Shown piece after piece: positions 17,620-27,823 of a stretch of 64,000 nt of DNA. Numbering within the stretch: position 1 is the first letter of the stretch; every line of letters begins with the position of its first letter. The notes under the pieces are model-generated. The model did not search any database and was not told where the DNA came from. It was given only the letters and a program-made list of their open reading frames with translations. Made by a program: the position numbers and the translations under genes. The stretch comes from an uncultured Pseudoflavonifractor sp. (GTDB lineage Bacteria > Bacillota > Clostridia > Oscillospirales > Oscillospiraceae), in contig CANPTT010000008.1 of NCBI GenBank assembly GCA_947577065.1, positions 1 through 64,000 on the forward strand. The letters run 5' to 3'.

Positions 17620-18381
17620 TTAGTAGTCCAACAAAATAGGCACCTGATTTTCCTCCGCGAATTTCAGTGCCTGCCAAAAAAGAGAGAAGGCGAATTTTGC
17701 CAGGGACTGGGTGTCATATTGAAGATGTTCCTTCTCCATTGTGATACCGCCGCCCACACCGATGCTGCCGTCCGCAGGATAGCCCTCGGTGCGGCTCCAA
17801 CTCAGGATCGTATCCTCCTGTGCCTTCCATACCATGGCATTGATTCGCTTCAACTCGTCCCGCAGAATGGCGGTAGTGGCCAACATTCTCTGGTCCCCGT
17901 TGGGCAGAGGCACGCGGAACAGCATACTATCCGGCAGGGGAAGCCACCAGTCTGTTCCCCGGAACAGGGACCAGAACTTTTCCCTATCCTCTGACAAGCG
18001 CTTGATGGAGGGGTGTTCCATGAACTTCCAATCCTTTGGGACTGTGGAAGGCACTGGATCCTCATACACATGGCAGGCAGCCACCAGCAGCAGGGCTCCA
18101 AAGGCGTCCCAGTCCGGTTTGTCGGTAAAATAGGGCTTTTTGTTGTCCTCCGTCCAGGGCGCATAGGGCTTCTGATTTGGCCCGGTGATCGCGTTCAATA
18201 TCTGGTCCCGCCAAGCTTCAACGCTCTTTTGGATCTGGGCGGGAGACAACTTCTCCCACCCCTCCTCCGGAGCAATGCGCTGGAACCCGCAGCCATTTTG
18301 CTCCGCCCACTGTTGGGTCACGGTCTTCCAGTTGTGGGCGTAATACCGGGTCAAGGTCCCGGCATAAATATCAAGTCCCAT
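17620..18381 (-). CDS. Conserved hypothetical protein
   Basis: 253 aa ORF MGLDIYAGTLTRYYAHNWKTVTQQWAEQNG...; no family assigned with certainty. Confidence 0.55.
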   Translation of the reverse strand: MGLDIYAGTLTRYYAHNWKTVTQQWAEQNGCGFQRIAPEEGWEKLSPAQIQKSVEAWRDQILNAITGPNQKPYAPWTEDNKKPYFTDKPDWDAFGALLLVAACHVYEDPVPSTVPKDWKFMEHPSIKRLSEDREKFWSLFRGTDWWLPLPDSMLFRVPLPNGDQRMLATTAILRDELKRINAMVWKAQEDTILSWSRTEGYPADGSIGVGGGITMEKEHLQYDTQSLAKFAFSLFWQALKFAEENQVPILLDY

Positions 18382-18406
18382 AATTGTCTCCCGAAAAACA
18401 GCAAAA

Positions 18407-19279
18407 TTATCTGGGCTCTCCGAAGAAGAAAACCACCGCGCAGCCGGGGCCTGTGTGGGAGCCGATCACCGGGCCGATGTCGCAGATTTTTACATCTTTG
18501 ACCTTACATTTCTCCTTAAGCTGATCCGCAAGATACTCCACGTCCTCCCGGCAGTCGCTGTGACTGAGGAACATGGTCTGACCGGCGGGATCGATGGCGG
18601 TATCCGCCACCTTCTGCACCAGGTAATCCAAGGCCGCCTTCCGGCCCCGGGCCTTCCCCACCGTATCCAGCTTACCGGCGTCATCCACATGGATGATGGG
18701 TTTGATCTGAAGCATAGTCCCCACCATAGCGGTGGTGGCGGAGATCCGGCCGCCCCGCTTCAGGTGCATCAGGTCGTCCACGGTGACCCAATGGCAGACC
18801 TTCATTTTGTTGTCCTCGCACCAGTCCCGGACGGCCTCCAGGCTCTCCCCCGCCAGTCGTTTCTTTCCGGCGTACCAGACCAGCATCCCCTGGCCGGCGG
18901 AAGCGCAGAGGGTGTCCACCACCTGGATCTTCCGCTGGGGAAACTTTTCCCGCAGCTCCTCCGCCGCCATCATGGACGCCTGACAAGTGTTGGATAATCC
19001 CGAGGTAAAGGAGAGAATGAGCACATCCTTTCCGGAGGACAAAATGGGGTCCAGAAGATCTATATACTGCTGCATATTTACCGCCGAGGTAGTGGACATC
19101 TCCCCATCCCGGAGAAGCTGATAGAATTCCTTGGAGCTCATGTTCCGCTTGTCGGGGTGGTCCTCCAGAGTGGTGCCCCGGATGGTAAAGCTCAGGGGAA
19201 GGACTTTCAGCTCCAACTCCTCTACCAGCTCCTGGGGCAGATCGGCGGAGGAGTCGGTAACGATCATATACTCACTCAT
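18407..19279 (-). CDS. DegV family fatty-acid-binding protein
   Basis: YMIVTDSSADLPQELVEELELKVLPLSFTIRGTTLEDHPDKRNMSSKEFYQLLRDGEMSTTSAVN. Confidence 0.93.
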   Translation of the reverse strand: MSEYMIVTDSSADLPQELVEELELKVLPLSFTIRGTTLEDHPDKRNMSSKEFYQLLRDGEMSTTSAVNMQQYIDLLDPILSSGKDVLILSFTSGLSNTCQASMMAAEELREKFPQRKIQVVDTLCASAGQGMLVWYAGKKRLAGESLEAVRDWCEDNKMKVCHWVTVDDLMHLKRGGRISATTAMVGTMLQIKPIIHVDDAGKLDTVGKARGRKAALDYLVQKVADTAIDPAGQTMFLSHSDCREDVEYLADQLKEKCKVKDVKICDIGPVIGSHTGPGCAVVFFFGEPR

Positions 19280-19826
19280 GCTGCTTTTCTTCCTTTCGTT
19301 CCTTCTTGGATTTTTTTTGCGGCTCGGGTCGGCCCCGACGGATCAGATCCAGGACCCGCTGACAGGCCAACTTGTCGGCATAGCTTCTCATCGCCAGCTC
19401 CAGGGCCAGAGCAGGAAGCTCCTCCTCCCCCAGCTCGGGGTCCAGCCTCCCGGCTGTGGCGTCCAGAGCCTTGTCCAACTCCGTCTGAAACCGGACATAC
19501 ATCTGTTGCGCCCCCTCTCCGGCATGCTGTCCCACCAGCATCCCGGCGTCCTTTACGGGGAGGATCTGCTTCAGCGCGCAAATGGCGGTCAGATAACACA
19601 GATGGGGCCTGGAATACCGTTTCCCCTCTGCCCGTGGCAACAGGCCATCCTTAATGTAATTGTTCACCATAGCGGAGGTGAGCCATTCCTCCTCCCCGTA
19701 ACGAATAAGCTGCCGGGGCATATATCCAATGACCTGATCCATGTAAAGGCTCAGGTCGGGCAAAGCGTCCCATTGGGCGGGCCGCTGGGTCTCCAGCCGC
19801 CGCTTGAGCTCACCGAGTTCTTCCAC
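19272..19826 (-). CDS. DUF1836 domain protein
   Basis: LYMDQVIGYMPRQLIRYGEEEWLTSAMVNNYIKDGLLPRAEGKRYSRPHLCYLTAICALKQILPV; GTG start with GGAGGGAG RBS. Confidence 0.75.
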   Translation of the reverse strand: MEELGELKRRLETQRPAQWDALPDLSLYMDQVIGYMPRQLIRYGEEEWLTSAMVNNYIKDGLLPRAEGKRYSRPHLCYLTAICALKQILPVKDAGMLVGQHAGEGAQQMYVRFQTELDKALDATAGRLDPELGEEELPALALELAMRSYADKLACQRVLDLIRRGRPEPQKKSKKERKEEKQHE

Positions 19827-19952
19827 CGCTCTCCCTCCTGTCTTTTTTAGAAGCAAAGGTATTGTACCACATTTGGAAGGAGGTAGTAAAGTCCGCCGCC
19901 GCCGGTTTTCCGGCATATTGGGTCACATAACAAAAATATGTGATATGTGAAA

Positions 19953-19980
19953 AAGGAGGGCGCCGGAAGGCGCCCTCCTT
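19953..19980 (-). terminator. Terminator after ppdK
   Basis: AAGGAGGGCGCC-TTCC-GGCGCCCTCCTT followed by TTTCAC on minus strand. Confidence 0.85.
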
Positions 19981-19988
19981 CAAGTCTC

Positions 19989-22628
19989 TTAGCGGGGGTT
20001 CTTAATGGCGGCCTGCGCAGCAGCCAGGCGGGCAATGGGTACCCGGAAGGGGGAACAGGACACATAATCCAGCCCCACACTGTGGCAGAACTCCACGCTG
20101 GTGGGGTCGCCGCCGTGCTCGCCGCAGATGCCCAGATGGATATCCGGTCTGGTCTGACGGCCCAGCTTGGCGGCCATGGCCACCAGCTTGCCTACGCCGT
20201 TCTGATCCAGGCGGGCAAAGGGATCGCTCTCATAGATCTTCTGGTCATAGTAATAGCTGAGGAATTTCCCTGCGTCATCCCGGGAGAAGCCGAAGGTCAT
20301 CTGGGTAAGATCGTTGGTACCAAAGGAGAAGAACTCGGCCTCCTTGGCGATCTCGTCGGCGGTAAGGGCGGCCCGGGGGATCTCGATCATGGTGCCGACC
20401 TTGTACTTCATATCAGAGCCGGCGGCCTTAATGACCTCATCGGCTGTGGTCACCACCACATTTTTGACAAACTTCAGTTCCTTGACCTCGCCCACCAGGG
20501 GGATCATGATCTCAGGGACCAAGGTCCAGTCGGGATGCTTCTTCCGCACGTTCAAGGCTGCCTTGATAACGGCGCGGGTCTGCATCGCGGCGATCTCAGG
20601 ATAGGTGACCGCCAGACGGCAGCCCCGGTGTCCCATCATGGGATTGAACTCATGAAGGGAGTCGATGATAGCCTTGATCTCCGCCACGCTCTTCCCCAGA
20701 TCCTTTGCCAGCAGCTCAATGTCCTTCTCCTCGGTGGGGACGAACTCATGGAGGGGAGGATCCAGGAACCGGATCGTGACAGGGCAGCCCTCCATGGCCT
20801 CGTAAATACCCTCAAAATCGCTCTGCTGCATGGGCTCCAGAACGGCCAGGGCGGCCTCCCGCTGCTCGACGGTGTCGGAGCAGATCATACGGCGGATGGC
20901 AGGGATCCGGTCGGCGTCAAAGAACATGTGCTCGGTCCGGGTCAGGCCAATGCCCTGGGCGCCCAGCTCCCGGGCCTTTTTGGCGTCGGCGGGGGTGTCG
21001 GCGTTGGTGCGGACCTCCAGTTGGCGGAATTTATCGGCCCAGCCCATGATCCGGCCAAACTCTCCGGCAATGGTGGCGTCCACAGTGGGAATGGCCCCAT
21101 CGTAGACGTTGCCGGTAGAGCCGTCCAAGGAGATAAAGTCGCCCTCATGGTAGGTCCTTCCAGCCACCTCAAACTTCTTATTGGCCTCGTCCATCTTAAT
21201 GTCGCCGCAGCCGGAGACACAGCACTTACCCATACCGCGGGCCACCACGGCAGCGTGAGAGGTCATGCCGCCGCGGACGGTGAGGATCCCCTGGGCCGCC
21301 TTCATGCCCTCGATATCCTCGGGAGAGGTCTCCAGACGGACCAGGACCACCTTCTCGCCCTTCTCATGCCACTGCTTGGCCTCCTCCGCAGTAAAGACGA
21401 TCTTGCCGCAGGCGGCGCCGGGAGAGGCAGGCAGAGCCTTGGCGATGGGGGTGGCAGCCTTCAGGGCCTTGGCGTCAAACTGGGGGTGGAGAAGAGTGTC
21501 CAGGTTGCGGGGATCGATCATGGACACCGCCTTCTTTTCATCGATCATCCCCTCATCCACCAGGTCGCAGGCGATCTTCAGGGCGGCCTGGGCGGTCCGC
21601 TTGCCGCTACGGCACTGGAGCATATAGAGTTTTCCGTTCTCTACGGTGAACTCCATATCCTGCATGTCCCGATAATGGTCCTCCAGGGTGGCGCAGACCT
21701 TTACAAACTCGGCGTAGGCGGCGGGGAACTTGTTCTCCATCTCAGAGATGGGCATGGGGGTCCGCACGCCGGCCACCACGTCCTCCCCCTGGGCGTTGGT
21801 CAGGAACTCGCCCATCAGCTTCTTCTCACCGGTGGCGGGATCCCGGGTAAAGGCCACGCCGGTGCCGGAGTTGTCGTTCAGGTTACCGAAGACCATGGGC
21901 ATCACGTTGACGGCGGTGCCCCAGGAGTAGGGGATATCATTGTCCCGGCGGTACACGTTGGCACGGGGGTTATCCCAGGAGCGGAACACGGCCCGGATGG
22001 CCTCATAGAGCTGGACCTTGGGATCGGAGGGGAAATCCTGCCCCAGCTGCTTTTTATATTCCGCCTTAAACTCGGCGGCCAGCTCCTTAAGGTCCCCGGC
22101 GGTCAGGTCGATGTCAAGCTGCACGCCCCGGCGCTCCTTCATTTCGTCGATGAGCTTCTCAAAATATTTTTTGCCCACCTCCATAACTACGTCGGAGAAC
22201 ATCTGGATAAAGCGGCGGTAAGAGTCATAGACAAACCGTTCAAACTTGGGATCGGGGTTGCCGGCGATCATAGCGGCCACCACCTCGTCGTTGAGTCCCA
22301 GGTTTAAAATGGTATCCATCATGCCGGGCATGGAAGCCCGCGCACCGGAACGGACGGAGACCAACAGGGGATTTTGGAGATCGCCGAACTTCTTGCCGTT
22401 GAGCTCCTCCATCTTGGTCACGTTCTCCCAGATCTCGGCCATGATCTCATCGTTGATCTTCTGGCCGTCCTCATAATACTGAGTACACGCCTCGGTCGTG
22501 ATCGTAAAGCCCTGGGGCACCGGCATGCCGATATTGGTCATCTCAGCCAGGTTGGCTCCCTTGCCGCCCAATAGCTCCCGCATATCGCGGTTGCCCTCGG
22601 AAAATTTGTAGACATACTTTTTTGACAT
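19989..22628 (-). CDS. ppdK: Pyruvate, phosphate dikinase
   Basis: MSKKYVYKFSEGNRDMRELLGGKGANLAEMTNIGMPVPQGFTITTEACTQYY...GGMTSHAAVVARGMGKCCVSG. Confidence 0.98.
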   Translation of the reverse strand: MSKKYVYKFSEGNRDMRELLGGKGANLAEMTNIGMPVPQGFTITTEACTQYYEDGQKINDEIMAEIWENVTKMEELNGKKFGDLQNPLLVSVRSGARASMPGMMDTILNLGLNDEVVAAMIAGNPDPKFERFVYDSYRRFIQMFSDVVMEVGKKYFEKLIDEMKERRGVQLDIDLTAGDLKELAAEFKAEYKKQLGQDFPSDPKVQLYEAIRAVFRSWDNPRANVYRRDNDIPYSWGTAVNVMPMVFGNLNDNSGTGVAFTRDPATGEKKLMGEFLTNAQGEDVVAGVRTPMPISEMENKFPAAYAEFVKVCATLEDHYRDMQDMEFTVENGKLYMLQCRSGKRTAQAALKIACDLVDEGMIDEKKAVSMIDPRNLDTLLHPQFDAKALKAATPIAKALPASPGAACGKIVFTAEEAKQWHEKGEKVVLVRLETSPEDIEGMKAAQGILTVRGGMTSHAAVVARGMGKCCVSGCGDIKMDEANKKFEVAGRTYHEGDFISLDGSTGNVYDGAIPTVDATIAGEFGRIMGWADKFRQLEVRTNADTPADAKKARELGAQGIGLTRTEHMFFDADRIPAIRRMICSDTVEQREAALAVLEPMQQSDFEGIYEAMEGCPVTIRFLDPPLHEFVPTEEKDIELLAKDLGKSVAEIKAIIDSLHEFNPMMGHRGCRLAVTYPEIAAMQTRAVIKAALNVRKKHPDWTLVPEIMIPLVGEVKELKFVKNVVVTTADEVIKAAGSDMKYKVGTMIEIPRAALTADEIAKEAEFFSFGTNDLTQMTFGFSRDDAGKFLSYYYDQKIYESDPFARLDQNGVGKLVAMAAKLGRQTRPDIHLGICGEHGGDPTSVEFCHSVGLDYVSCSPFRVPIARLAAAQAAIKNPR

Positions 22629-22746
22629 AAAGTATCCTCCTTCATTCCGCTCTGGTGTAATTTTTTTGTGCGCAATTTTGAGCTTGACAGATATATTTGA
22701 TTATAAGCACTTTGGCCTGGAAAAGCAAGGAATCTTTTCCTCTTTT

Positions 22747-23484
22747 TCACGTTTTTTCCTTCACAAAGGGACCCAGCCATTTTTGGGCGGACCGGGTCAT
22801 TTCCCGTGAAAAGGCCGACTCATATTTTCTCTCGCAAAAAGCCCTGATCCATTCCTCAAAGCTCCGCTGCCCCGTATGGCCCTGAAACATCGACCGCAGC
22901 TCCTCCCCAGTAAGGGTGCGGTAGCGGTTTTCTGAAACCGTATATCTGCTCTCAAACCGCTTCGGCTTGGGGCGGGCCGCCTGCTGCTCTGTGGGATGGC
23001 CGATCACCAAAAGAGCGGCTGGGAATACAAATTCAGGCAGTCCCAGCAGCTGCCGTACCCGCTCCTCATTTTCCAAAATATCCCCGATGTAGCAGCTTCC
23101 CAGTCCCAGGGCCTGTGCTGCCGTCACCACATTTTGGGCGGCGATGAGAGCGTCCGCCATGGCCAGAAGGGCATCTCCCAGCCCGGGACTCCGGGGCGTC
23201 AGCCCCGCCTCTCGATACGCCTCCAACCATCTTTGGCAGTCGGCACAGAAAACAAGGACCATGGGGGACGCGGCGATAAAATCCTGGTGGTCACACAGCT
23301 GAGCCAGCTCCTCCTTTTCCTCTTGATCCGTCACGTCAAGAATGGTATAGAGCTGCTGGCATCCGGCGGTGGGAGCCTGGAAGGCGCACTCCAGCAAAAG
23401 GGTTCTCTCCTCCGCCGCCACAGGCTCCTCGGTAAAGATCCGGACAGATCTTCGGTCATACAAGCTTTGGATCACAGGGTCCAT
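22747..23484 (-). CDS. Nitroreductase family protein (NfsA-like)
   Basis: MDPVIQSLYDRRSVRIFTEEPV...ASPMVLVFCADCQRW...AAQALGLGSCYIGDI. Confidence 0.87.
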   Translation of the reverse strand: MDPVIQSLYDRRSVRIFTEEPVAAEERTLLLECAFQAPTAGCQQLYTILDVTDQEEKEELAQLCDHQDFIAASPMVLVFCADCQRWLEAYREAGLTPRSPGLGDALLAMADALIAAQNVVTAAQALGLGSCYIGDILENEERVRQLLGLPEFVFPAALLVIGHPTEQQAARPKPKRFESRYTVSENRYRTLTGEELRSMFQGHTGQRSFEEWIRAFCERKYESAFSREMTRSAQKWLGPFVKEKT

Positions 23485-23604
23485 TGGGATCCTCCTCCGT
23501 ATATTCTTTGCTCCTATCATGCCACAGGATAAAAAATTTTTCAACCGGGAAAAGCGCCCCAATGGGACCATTGAACGCCTGTCAAAAAAGGAAAGGCAAA
23601 ATTA

Positions 23605-23662
23605 TTGACAAAAATAGATGGGTCTGCTATACTTCTTATTGGTTGGTTTAACGTTTGATTAA
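23605..23662 (+). promoter_or_regulatory. Sigma-A promoter plus downstream LacI-type operator-like sequence
   Basis: TTGACA (23605-23610)-N17-TATACT (23628-23633); TTGGTTTAACGTTTGATTAA at 23643-23662 before the lacI RBS. Confidence 0.75.
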
Positions 23663-23670
23663 CGGAGGTA

Positions 23671-24735
23671 ATGGATGTGCACGCCACATTAAAGGACATT
23701 GCAGACGAGGTCGGGACCTCCATCACCACCGTCTCAAAAGTGCTAAACGGAAAAGAGATCCGTGTTTCTGAGGACAAGCGCCAGGAGATCCTGGCGGTGG
23801 CCGAGCGCCTGAAATATCTGCCCAACATTTCAGGCGTCAATCTTCGGAAGGGCTGCACCGACCTGATCGCCGTCATTGTGGGCGATCTCCTATACCCTTA
23901 CTACGCCAAGCTGCTCAAGGAGATGAGCGATCTGATCAGCTCCCGCGGCAAAAGCGTGATCGTCTGCGACATCGATAACAACGAGGAGATGGAACGAAAG
24001 CACTACCAGCGGCTGAAGAGCGGGTATGTGGACGGAGCCATTATCGTTCCCTCCCCCATCAATCGCTCAGAGGACAATGTGAAACAGGTCACCAAGATCC
24101 TGAGCGGCATCGACATGCCCATCCTGATGGTATCCGGCGACGGAGGAGAGGTGTATCCCGACTTCACCACCGTGGGGACCGATTCCGAAAAATGCGGGTA
24201 TATCGCCACCAAGCACCTGATCGAGCTGGGTCACCGCAGGATCGCCTATGTGTCCGAGCCCAGGGAAACGGGGCGGACCAATCCCCGGCTATGGGGCTAC
24301 ATCGCCGCGCTGCAGGAGGCCGGCATCCCCTATCAGCCTGAATGGGTCGCCTTGGGCCGCACCCGCTACAACGGTGGACGGACGGCCTATCAGGAGCTGG
24401 TCGGTCACGGGGTGACCGCGGCGGTTTGTTCCAGCGATATGCTGGCCATCGGCTTTGCGGGAGCAGCTATGGCGGACGGCTGTCTGGTCCCGCAGAACTG
24501 CTCTGTGATCGGCATGGATAACATCATGGCCACCGAGCAAAACACCCCCCAGATCACCACCGTCTCCCAAGGAGTGGGAGAGATCGCCCAAATTGCCGTG
24601 CAGGAGCTTTTTGACGACCTGGACGCCCGGAGACGCGGGCAAAAAAGAAAGCTCTGCCACATTCAGATCGAGCCCGAGCTGGTCGTGCGGCACAGCACCG
24701 CCGCTCCCCGGCAGAACGGGGGAAGCCGCCTATGA
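23671..24735 (+). CDS. LacI-family transcriptional regulator
   Basis: ATLKDIADEVGTSITTVSKVLNGKEIRVSEDKRQEILAVAERLKYLPN. Confidence 0.95.
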   Translation: MDVHATLKDIADEVGTSITTVSKVLNGKEIRVSEDKRQEILAVAERLKYLPNISGVNLRKGCTDLIAVIVGDLLYPYYAKLLKEMSDLISSRGKSVIVCDIDNNEEMERKHYQRLKSGYVDGAIIVPSPINRSEDNVKQVTKILSGIDMPILMVSGDGGEVYPDFTTVGTDSEKCGYIATKHLIELGHRRIAYVSEPRETGRTNPRLWGYIAALQEAGIPYQPEWVALGRTRYNGGRTAYQELVGHGVTAAVCSSDMLAIGFAGAAMADGCLVPQNCSVIGMDNIMATEQNTPQITTVSQGVGEIAQIAVQELFDDLDARRRGQKRKLCHIQIEPELVVRHSTAAPRQNGGSRL

Positions 24736-25955
24736 GCCGAAAGCGATATTATCCCTACCTTATTTTTCTTTTATGCTTTTTGATCCAAGGCGGTATTTTG
24801 GGTATCATCTCCAACTGCCGGGGCCTTTTCTACACGCCGGTATGTGAAGAATTGGGGATCGGATTGGGCACATTCACCGCCTATTCCACATTTTACGGCA
24901 TAGCCCTCTGCGCCTCCATCCCGCTGGCGACAAAGCTTGTCCGGCAGGGAAATTTACGGGTGGTCTTAACGGCGGGCAGCGTGGCCATCGCCGCCACGCA
25001 ATACGCCATGTCCTGGTTCAACGCCCCCTGGCAATGGTATCTGGCCGCGGCAGTGCAGGGCATTTGTCACGCGGTGCTGTTTATTCAAACGGTACCCATG
25101 CTGATCCACAACTGGTTTGCCGATCGGAAGGGCCTTTTCCTCGGCCTTGCCTGCTCCGCTTCCGGTCTGGTAGGCGCCGTGATGAACCGGGCCACCGAGC
25201 GGTACATGGCCCTCCACGGCTGGCGCGCCTCCTACCGCATGCTGGGACTCGTTCTGTTTCTGCTTCTGGTCCCTGCCTGCGCCGCTTTTTCCGTTCGCCG
25301 GCCCGAGGACGTAGGGGCAAGGCCCTATGGCGCGGACCGGGTCCGGGCTCCCACAAAGGCCGTTCAAAAGGACTTCCAAAATTTCAAGCGCAAGCACATG
25401 GTCTTTGGCGCTCTGGCCGGATACGCCTGTTTGATCTGTCTGACTGTGGGATACAATCAAATTCTTTTTTTGCTTGGTTTAACGTTTAATCACTCCTCTG
25501 AGCAGGCCAGTTCCTTTGTCTCCCTGGCCATGATCGGCACCATTGTTTTTAAAGTGTCGGTGGGTTGGCTCAACGACCGTTTTGGGGCGGCGGCAGCCTG
25601 CTACCTCTCAGGCTTCGGCATTGCGGCCGGCCTTCTTCTGCTGATGATGGGGCAGACCACAAGCTTTATGTTGGCCGGCTCTCTTCTGATGGGAATGCCC
25701 ATGGCGGTATCCATCGTGGTCATGCCCAATTTGGTCCGCAGCGTATTTGGAGAACAGGAATTTGAGAGCAGGTATAAGCTTTTGTCCATTCTGGTCAACC
25801 TGTCCAGCAACTTCAGCTACTCCCTCATCGGTTGGATGATATCCGTAACGTCCTACCAGGATACTCTGGCCGTTGGCGCTCTTGTGACGGCGGTGGCCCT
25901 GCTTTTGTCCGCGATAGCCTTTGCGATCCGAAAAAGGAGTTTTGTCTATGAATGA
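24732..25955 (+). CDS. MFS transporter
   Basis: 12-TM-like protein MSRKRYYPYLIFLLCFLIQGGILGIISNCRGLFYTPVCEELGIGLGTF. Confidence 0.88.
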   Translation: MSRKRYYPYLIFLLCFLIQGGILGIISNCRGLFYTPVCEELGIGLGTFTAYSTFYGIALCASIPLATKLVRQGNLRVVLTAGSVAIAATQYAMSWFNAPWQWYLAAAVQGICHAVLFIQTVPMLIHNWFADRKGLFLGLACSASGLVGAVMNRATERYMALHGWRASYRMLGLVLFLLLVPACAAFSVRRPEDVGARPYGADRVRAPTKAVQKDFQNFKRKHMVFGALAGYACLICLTVGYNQILFLLGLTFNHSSEQASSFVSLAMIGTIVFKVSVGWLNDRFGAAAACYLSGFGIAAGLLLLMMGQTTSFMLAGSLLMGMPMAVSIVVMPNLVRSVFGEQEFESRYKLLSILVNLSSNFSYSLIGWMISVTSYQDTLAVGALVTAVALLLSAIAFAIRKRSFVYE

Positions 25956-26484
25956 AGTGATCAAAACCATTCTGGAGCGCCGCTCCATCCGCAGCTTTGA
26001 ACCGCGGGAGGTGGAGGCCGAGATCGTCGCCGAGATCCTGGAGTGCGGCCGATGCGCTCCCTGTGCCTGGGGCCGTCAGAGCTTTGAATTTTTCGCGGTG
26101 ACCGACCGGAGGTTGCTGCATGAGCTGGCCTGCCTCACCGCCAAGTATTTGGGGGGTGAGCCCCGGGAGCACGACTTTTTCTCCGCGCCGCTGGTGATCC
26201 TTGTCGCCGACCTGCGGGAAAATTTTATGCGTTTGGCCGACGCCGGCTGCGCCATGGAAAATATGTTTATTGCCGCCCAAAGTTACGGTCTTGGCTCTGT
26301 CTGGATCAACCAGCTCTCCCCCATCAGCGATAAGCTGGAGGTCATTGAAAAGCTGGAGAGCATCGGTGTGACCAAGGACCGTATCATCACCAGTGTAGGG
26401 GCCTTTGGCTATCCGGGGGAAGGCCCACGGGAAAAAGAACTGATTTCCAAGGTCCATTACATCCGAGGGGAGGAAACCCTATGA
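25948..26484 (+). CDS. Nitroreductase family protein
   Basis: MNEVIKTILERRSIRSFEPREVEAEIVAEILECGRCAPCAWGRQSFEFFAV...SYGLGSVWINQ. Confidence 0.9.
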   Translation: MNEVIKTILERRSIRSFEPREVEAEIVAEILECGRCAPCAWGRQSFEFFAVTDRRLLHELACLTAKYLGGEPREHDFFSAPLVILVADLRENFMRLADAGCAMENMFIAAQSYGLGSVWINQLSPISDKLEVIEKLESIGVTKDRIITSVGAFGYPGEGPREKELISKVHYIRGEETL

Positions 26485-27230
26485 CCATGCACAACCACGC
26501 CCGGCCCGGACAGATCGCCAGCCACGTGATCGTAGCCGGAGACCCCGGGCGGGTGGAGTATATTGCCCAGACTTATTTAAAAAACGCGGAGTTGGTAAGC
26601 GATGTGCGGGGGGCGGTATGCTATACCGGCATTTATGACGGCCAGCGCATTTCCGTTATGGCCACCGGCATGGGAGTGCCCTCCATGCTCATTTACGCCA
26701 CCGAGCTTTTTCGGGACTACGGCTGTGAGGCCATTATCCGGATCGGTACCTCAGCGGGCTACCTGAGCTCCATGAAGCGTCACGATATCGTCTTGTCCCA
26801 GGCCGCCTGCCACACCACAGCCATCAACGACGGTCTGTTTAACGGGACCTTCTGCCCCATCGCGGACTTCGGCCTGCTTCGCCTGGCCGACCGGGAGGCC
26901 CATCGCATGGGCCAGGCGGTATACATAGGCAACACAGTCTGCAACGACCGATATTACCGTCTTCCGGAGAGCTACCGTTCCTCCAGCTGGGCCGATTACG
27001 GCGTCCTCTGTTCAGAGATGGAGGCGGCCGGTCTCTATACCGCGGCGGCCCAGTTCCGCAAGCGGGCTTTGATGATCGTCTCCATTCTCTCCCACCTGGA
27101 CCGTGACGAGGCCGGGAGGGAGACCATCACCCCTCTCCCCCAGGGAGAGCAGACCATCGACAACGCCATCCTTCTGGCTCTTTCCACCGCGGCGGCAGAC
27201 ATCCGGGAGGGACAAGATGGAGCTCTTTGA
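26481..27230 (+). CDS. DeoD-type purine nucleoside phosphorylase-like protein
   Basis: VAGDPGRVEYIAQTYL...VRGAVCYTGIYDGQRISVMATGMGVPSMLIYATEL...SEMEAAGLY. Confidence 0.87.
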   Translation: MTMHNHARPGQIASHVIVAGDPGRVEYIAQTYLKNAELVSDVRGAVCYTGIYDGQRISVMATGMGVPSMLIYATELFRDYGCEAIIRIGTSAGYLSSMKRHDIVLSQAACHTTAINDGLFNGTFCPIADFGLLRLADREAHRMGQAVYIGNTVCNDRYYRLPESYRSSSWADYGVLCSEMEAAGLYTAAAQFRKRALMIVSILSHLDRDEAGRETITPLPQGEQTIDNAILLALSTAAADIREGQDGAL

Positions 27231-27768
27231 GGCCATGCGTGCCCGGAGCAGCGTGCGGGAATACCGGGACGAGCCGATCCCCCCGGGAAAAATAGCGGCC
27301 CTGCAGCAGGCCGCTCTGCTGGCCCCCACCTCCCTGAACCTCCAGGAGCAAAAATTTTATTTTATTACCGACCGATCCGTCCTAAACCGGATCACAGAGG
27401 GAATGATAGAAGTCTCCCGGCAGCGAGAGGAATGGGACTATCTGGAGCGGCTGGCCCAGCGGGACGGAAAAGCCCTCTTCGGCGCCCCTCTGCTCATTGT
27501 GATCGCTGTAAACTCAAAAAATAATTATATCGATGTAGACGCCGGGATCGCCGCTCAAAACATCACTCTGGCGGCCAAGGCCCTGGGTCTGGATTCGGTC
27601 ATTATGGCCGCACCCGACCGGGTCTTTGGGGGAGAGCGAGGTGAAGAATACGCCGCCCTGATCGGCATTCCCGAGGGATATCGTTTCGCCATTTCAGTGG
27701 CTGTGGGCTACGGGGCCCGCCCCTTCCCGCCTCATGACCTGAAGCCGGGAAACATCCTATCCGTATAA
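27217..27768 (+). CDS. Nitroreductase family protein
   Basis: MELFEAMRARSSVREYRDEPIPPGKIAALQQAALLAPTSLNLQEQKFYFITD...AAKALGLDSVIMAAPD. Confidence 0.9.
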   Translation: MELFEAMRARSSVREYRDEPIPPGKIAALQQAALLAPTSLNLQEQKFYFITDRSVLNRITEGMIEVSRQREEWDYLERLAQRDGKALFGAPLLIVIAVNSKNNYIDVDAGIAAQNITLAAKALGLDSVIMAAPDRVFGGERGEEYAALIGIPEGYRFAISVAVGYGARPFPPHDLKPGNILSV

Positions 27769-27823
27769 GTGACAGGCCGCATTTGCGGTTTTCACAAAAA
27801 CCAAACAAAAAGGAGAAGAACAA

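Noticed and set aside
19947-22307. 786-aa plus-strand ORF opposite ppdK
   Set aside because: Antisense shadow ORF of a high-GC coding gene; low-complexity Gly/His/Leu-rich translation, no family signature.
25474-25490. Operator copy as pure coding coincidence
   Set aside because: Cannot be excluded, but 16/17 identity with the lacI leader site within the regulated cluster made it worth reporting as a finding rather than dismissing.
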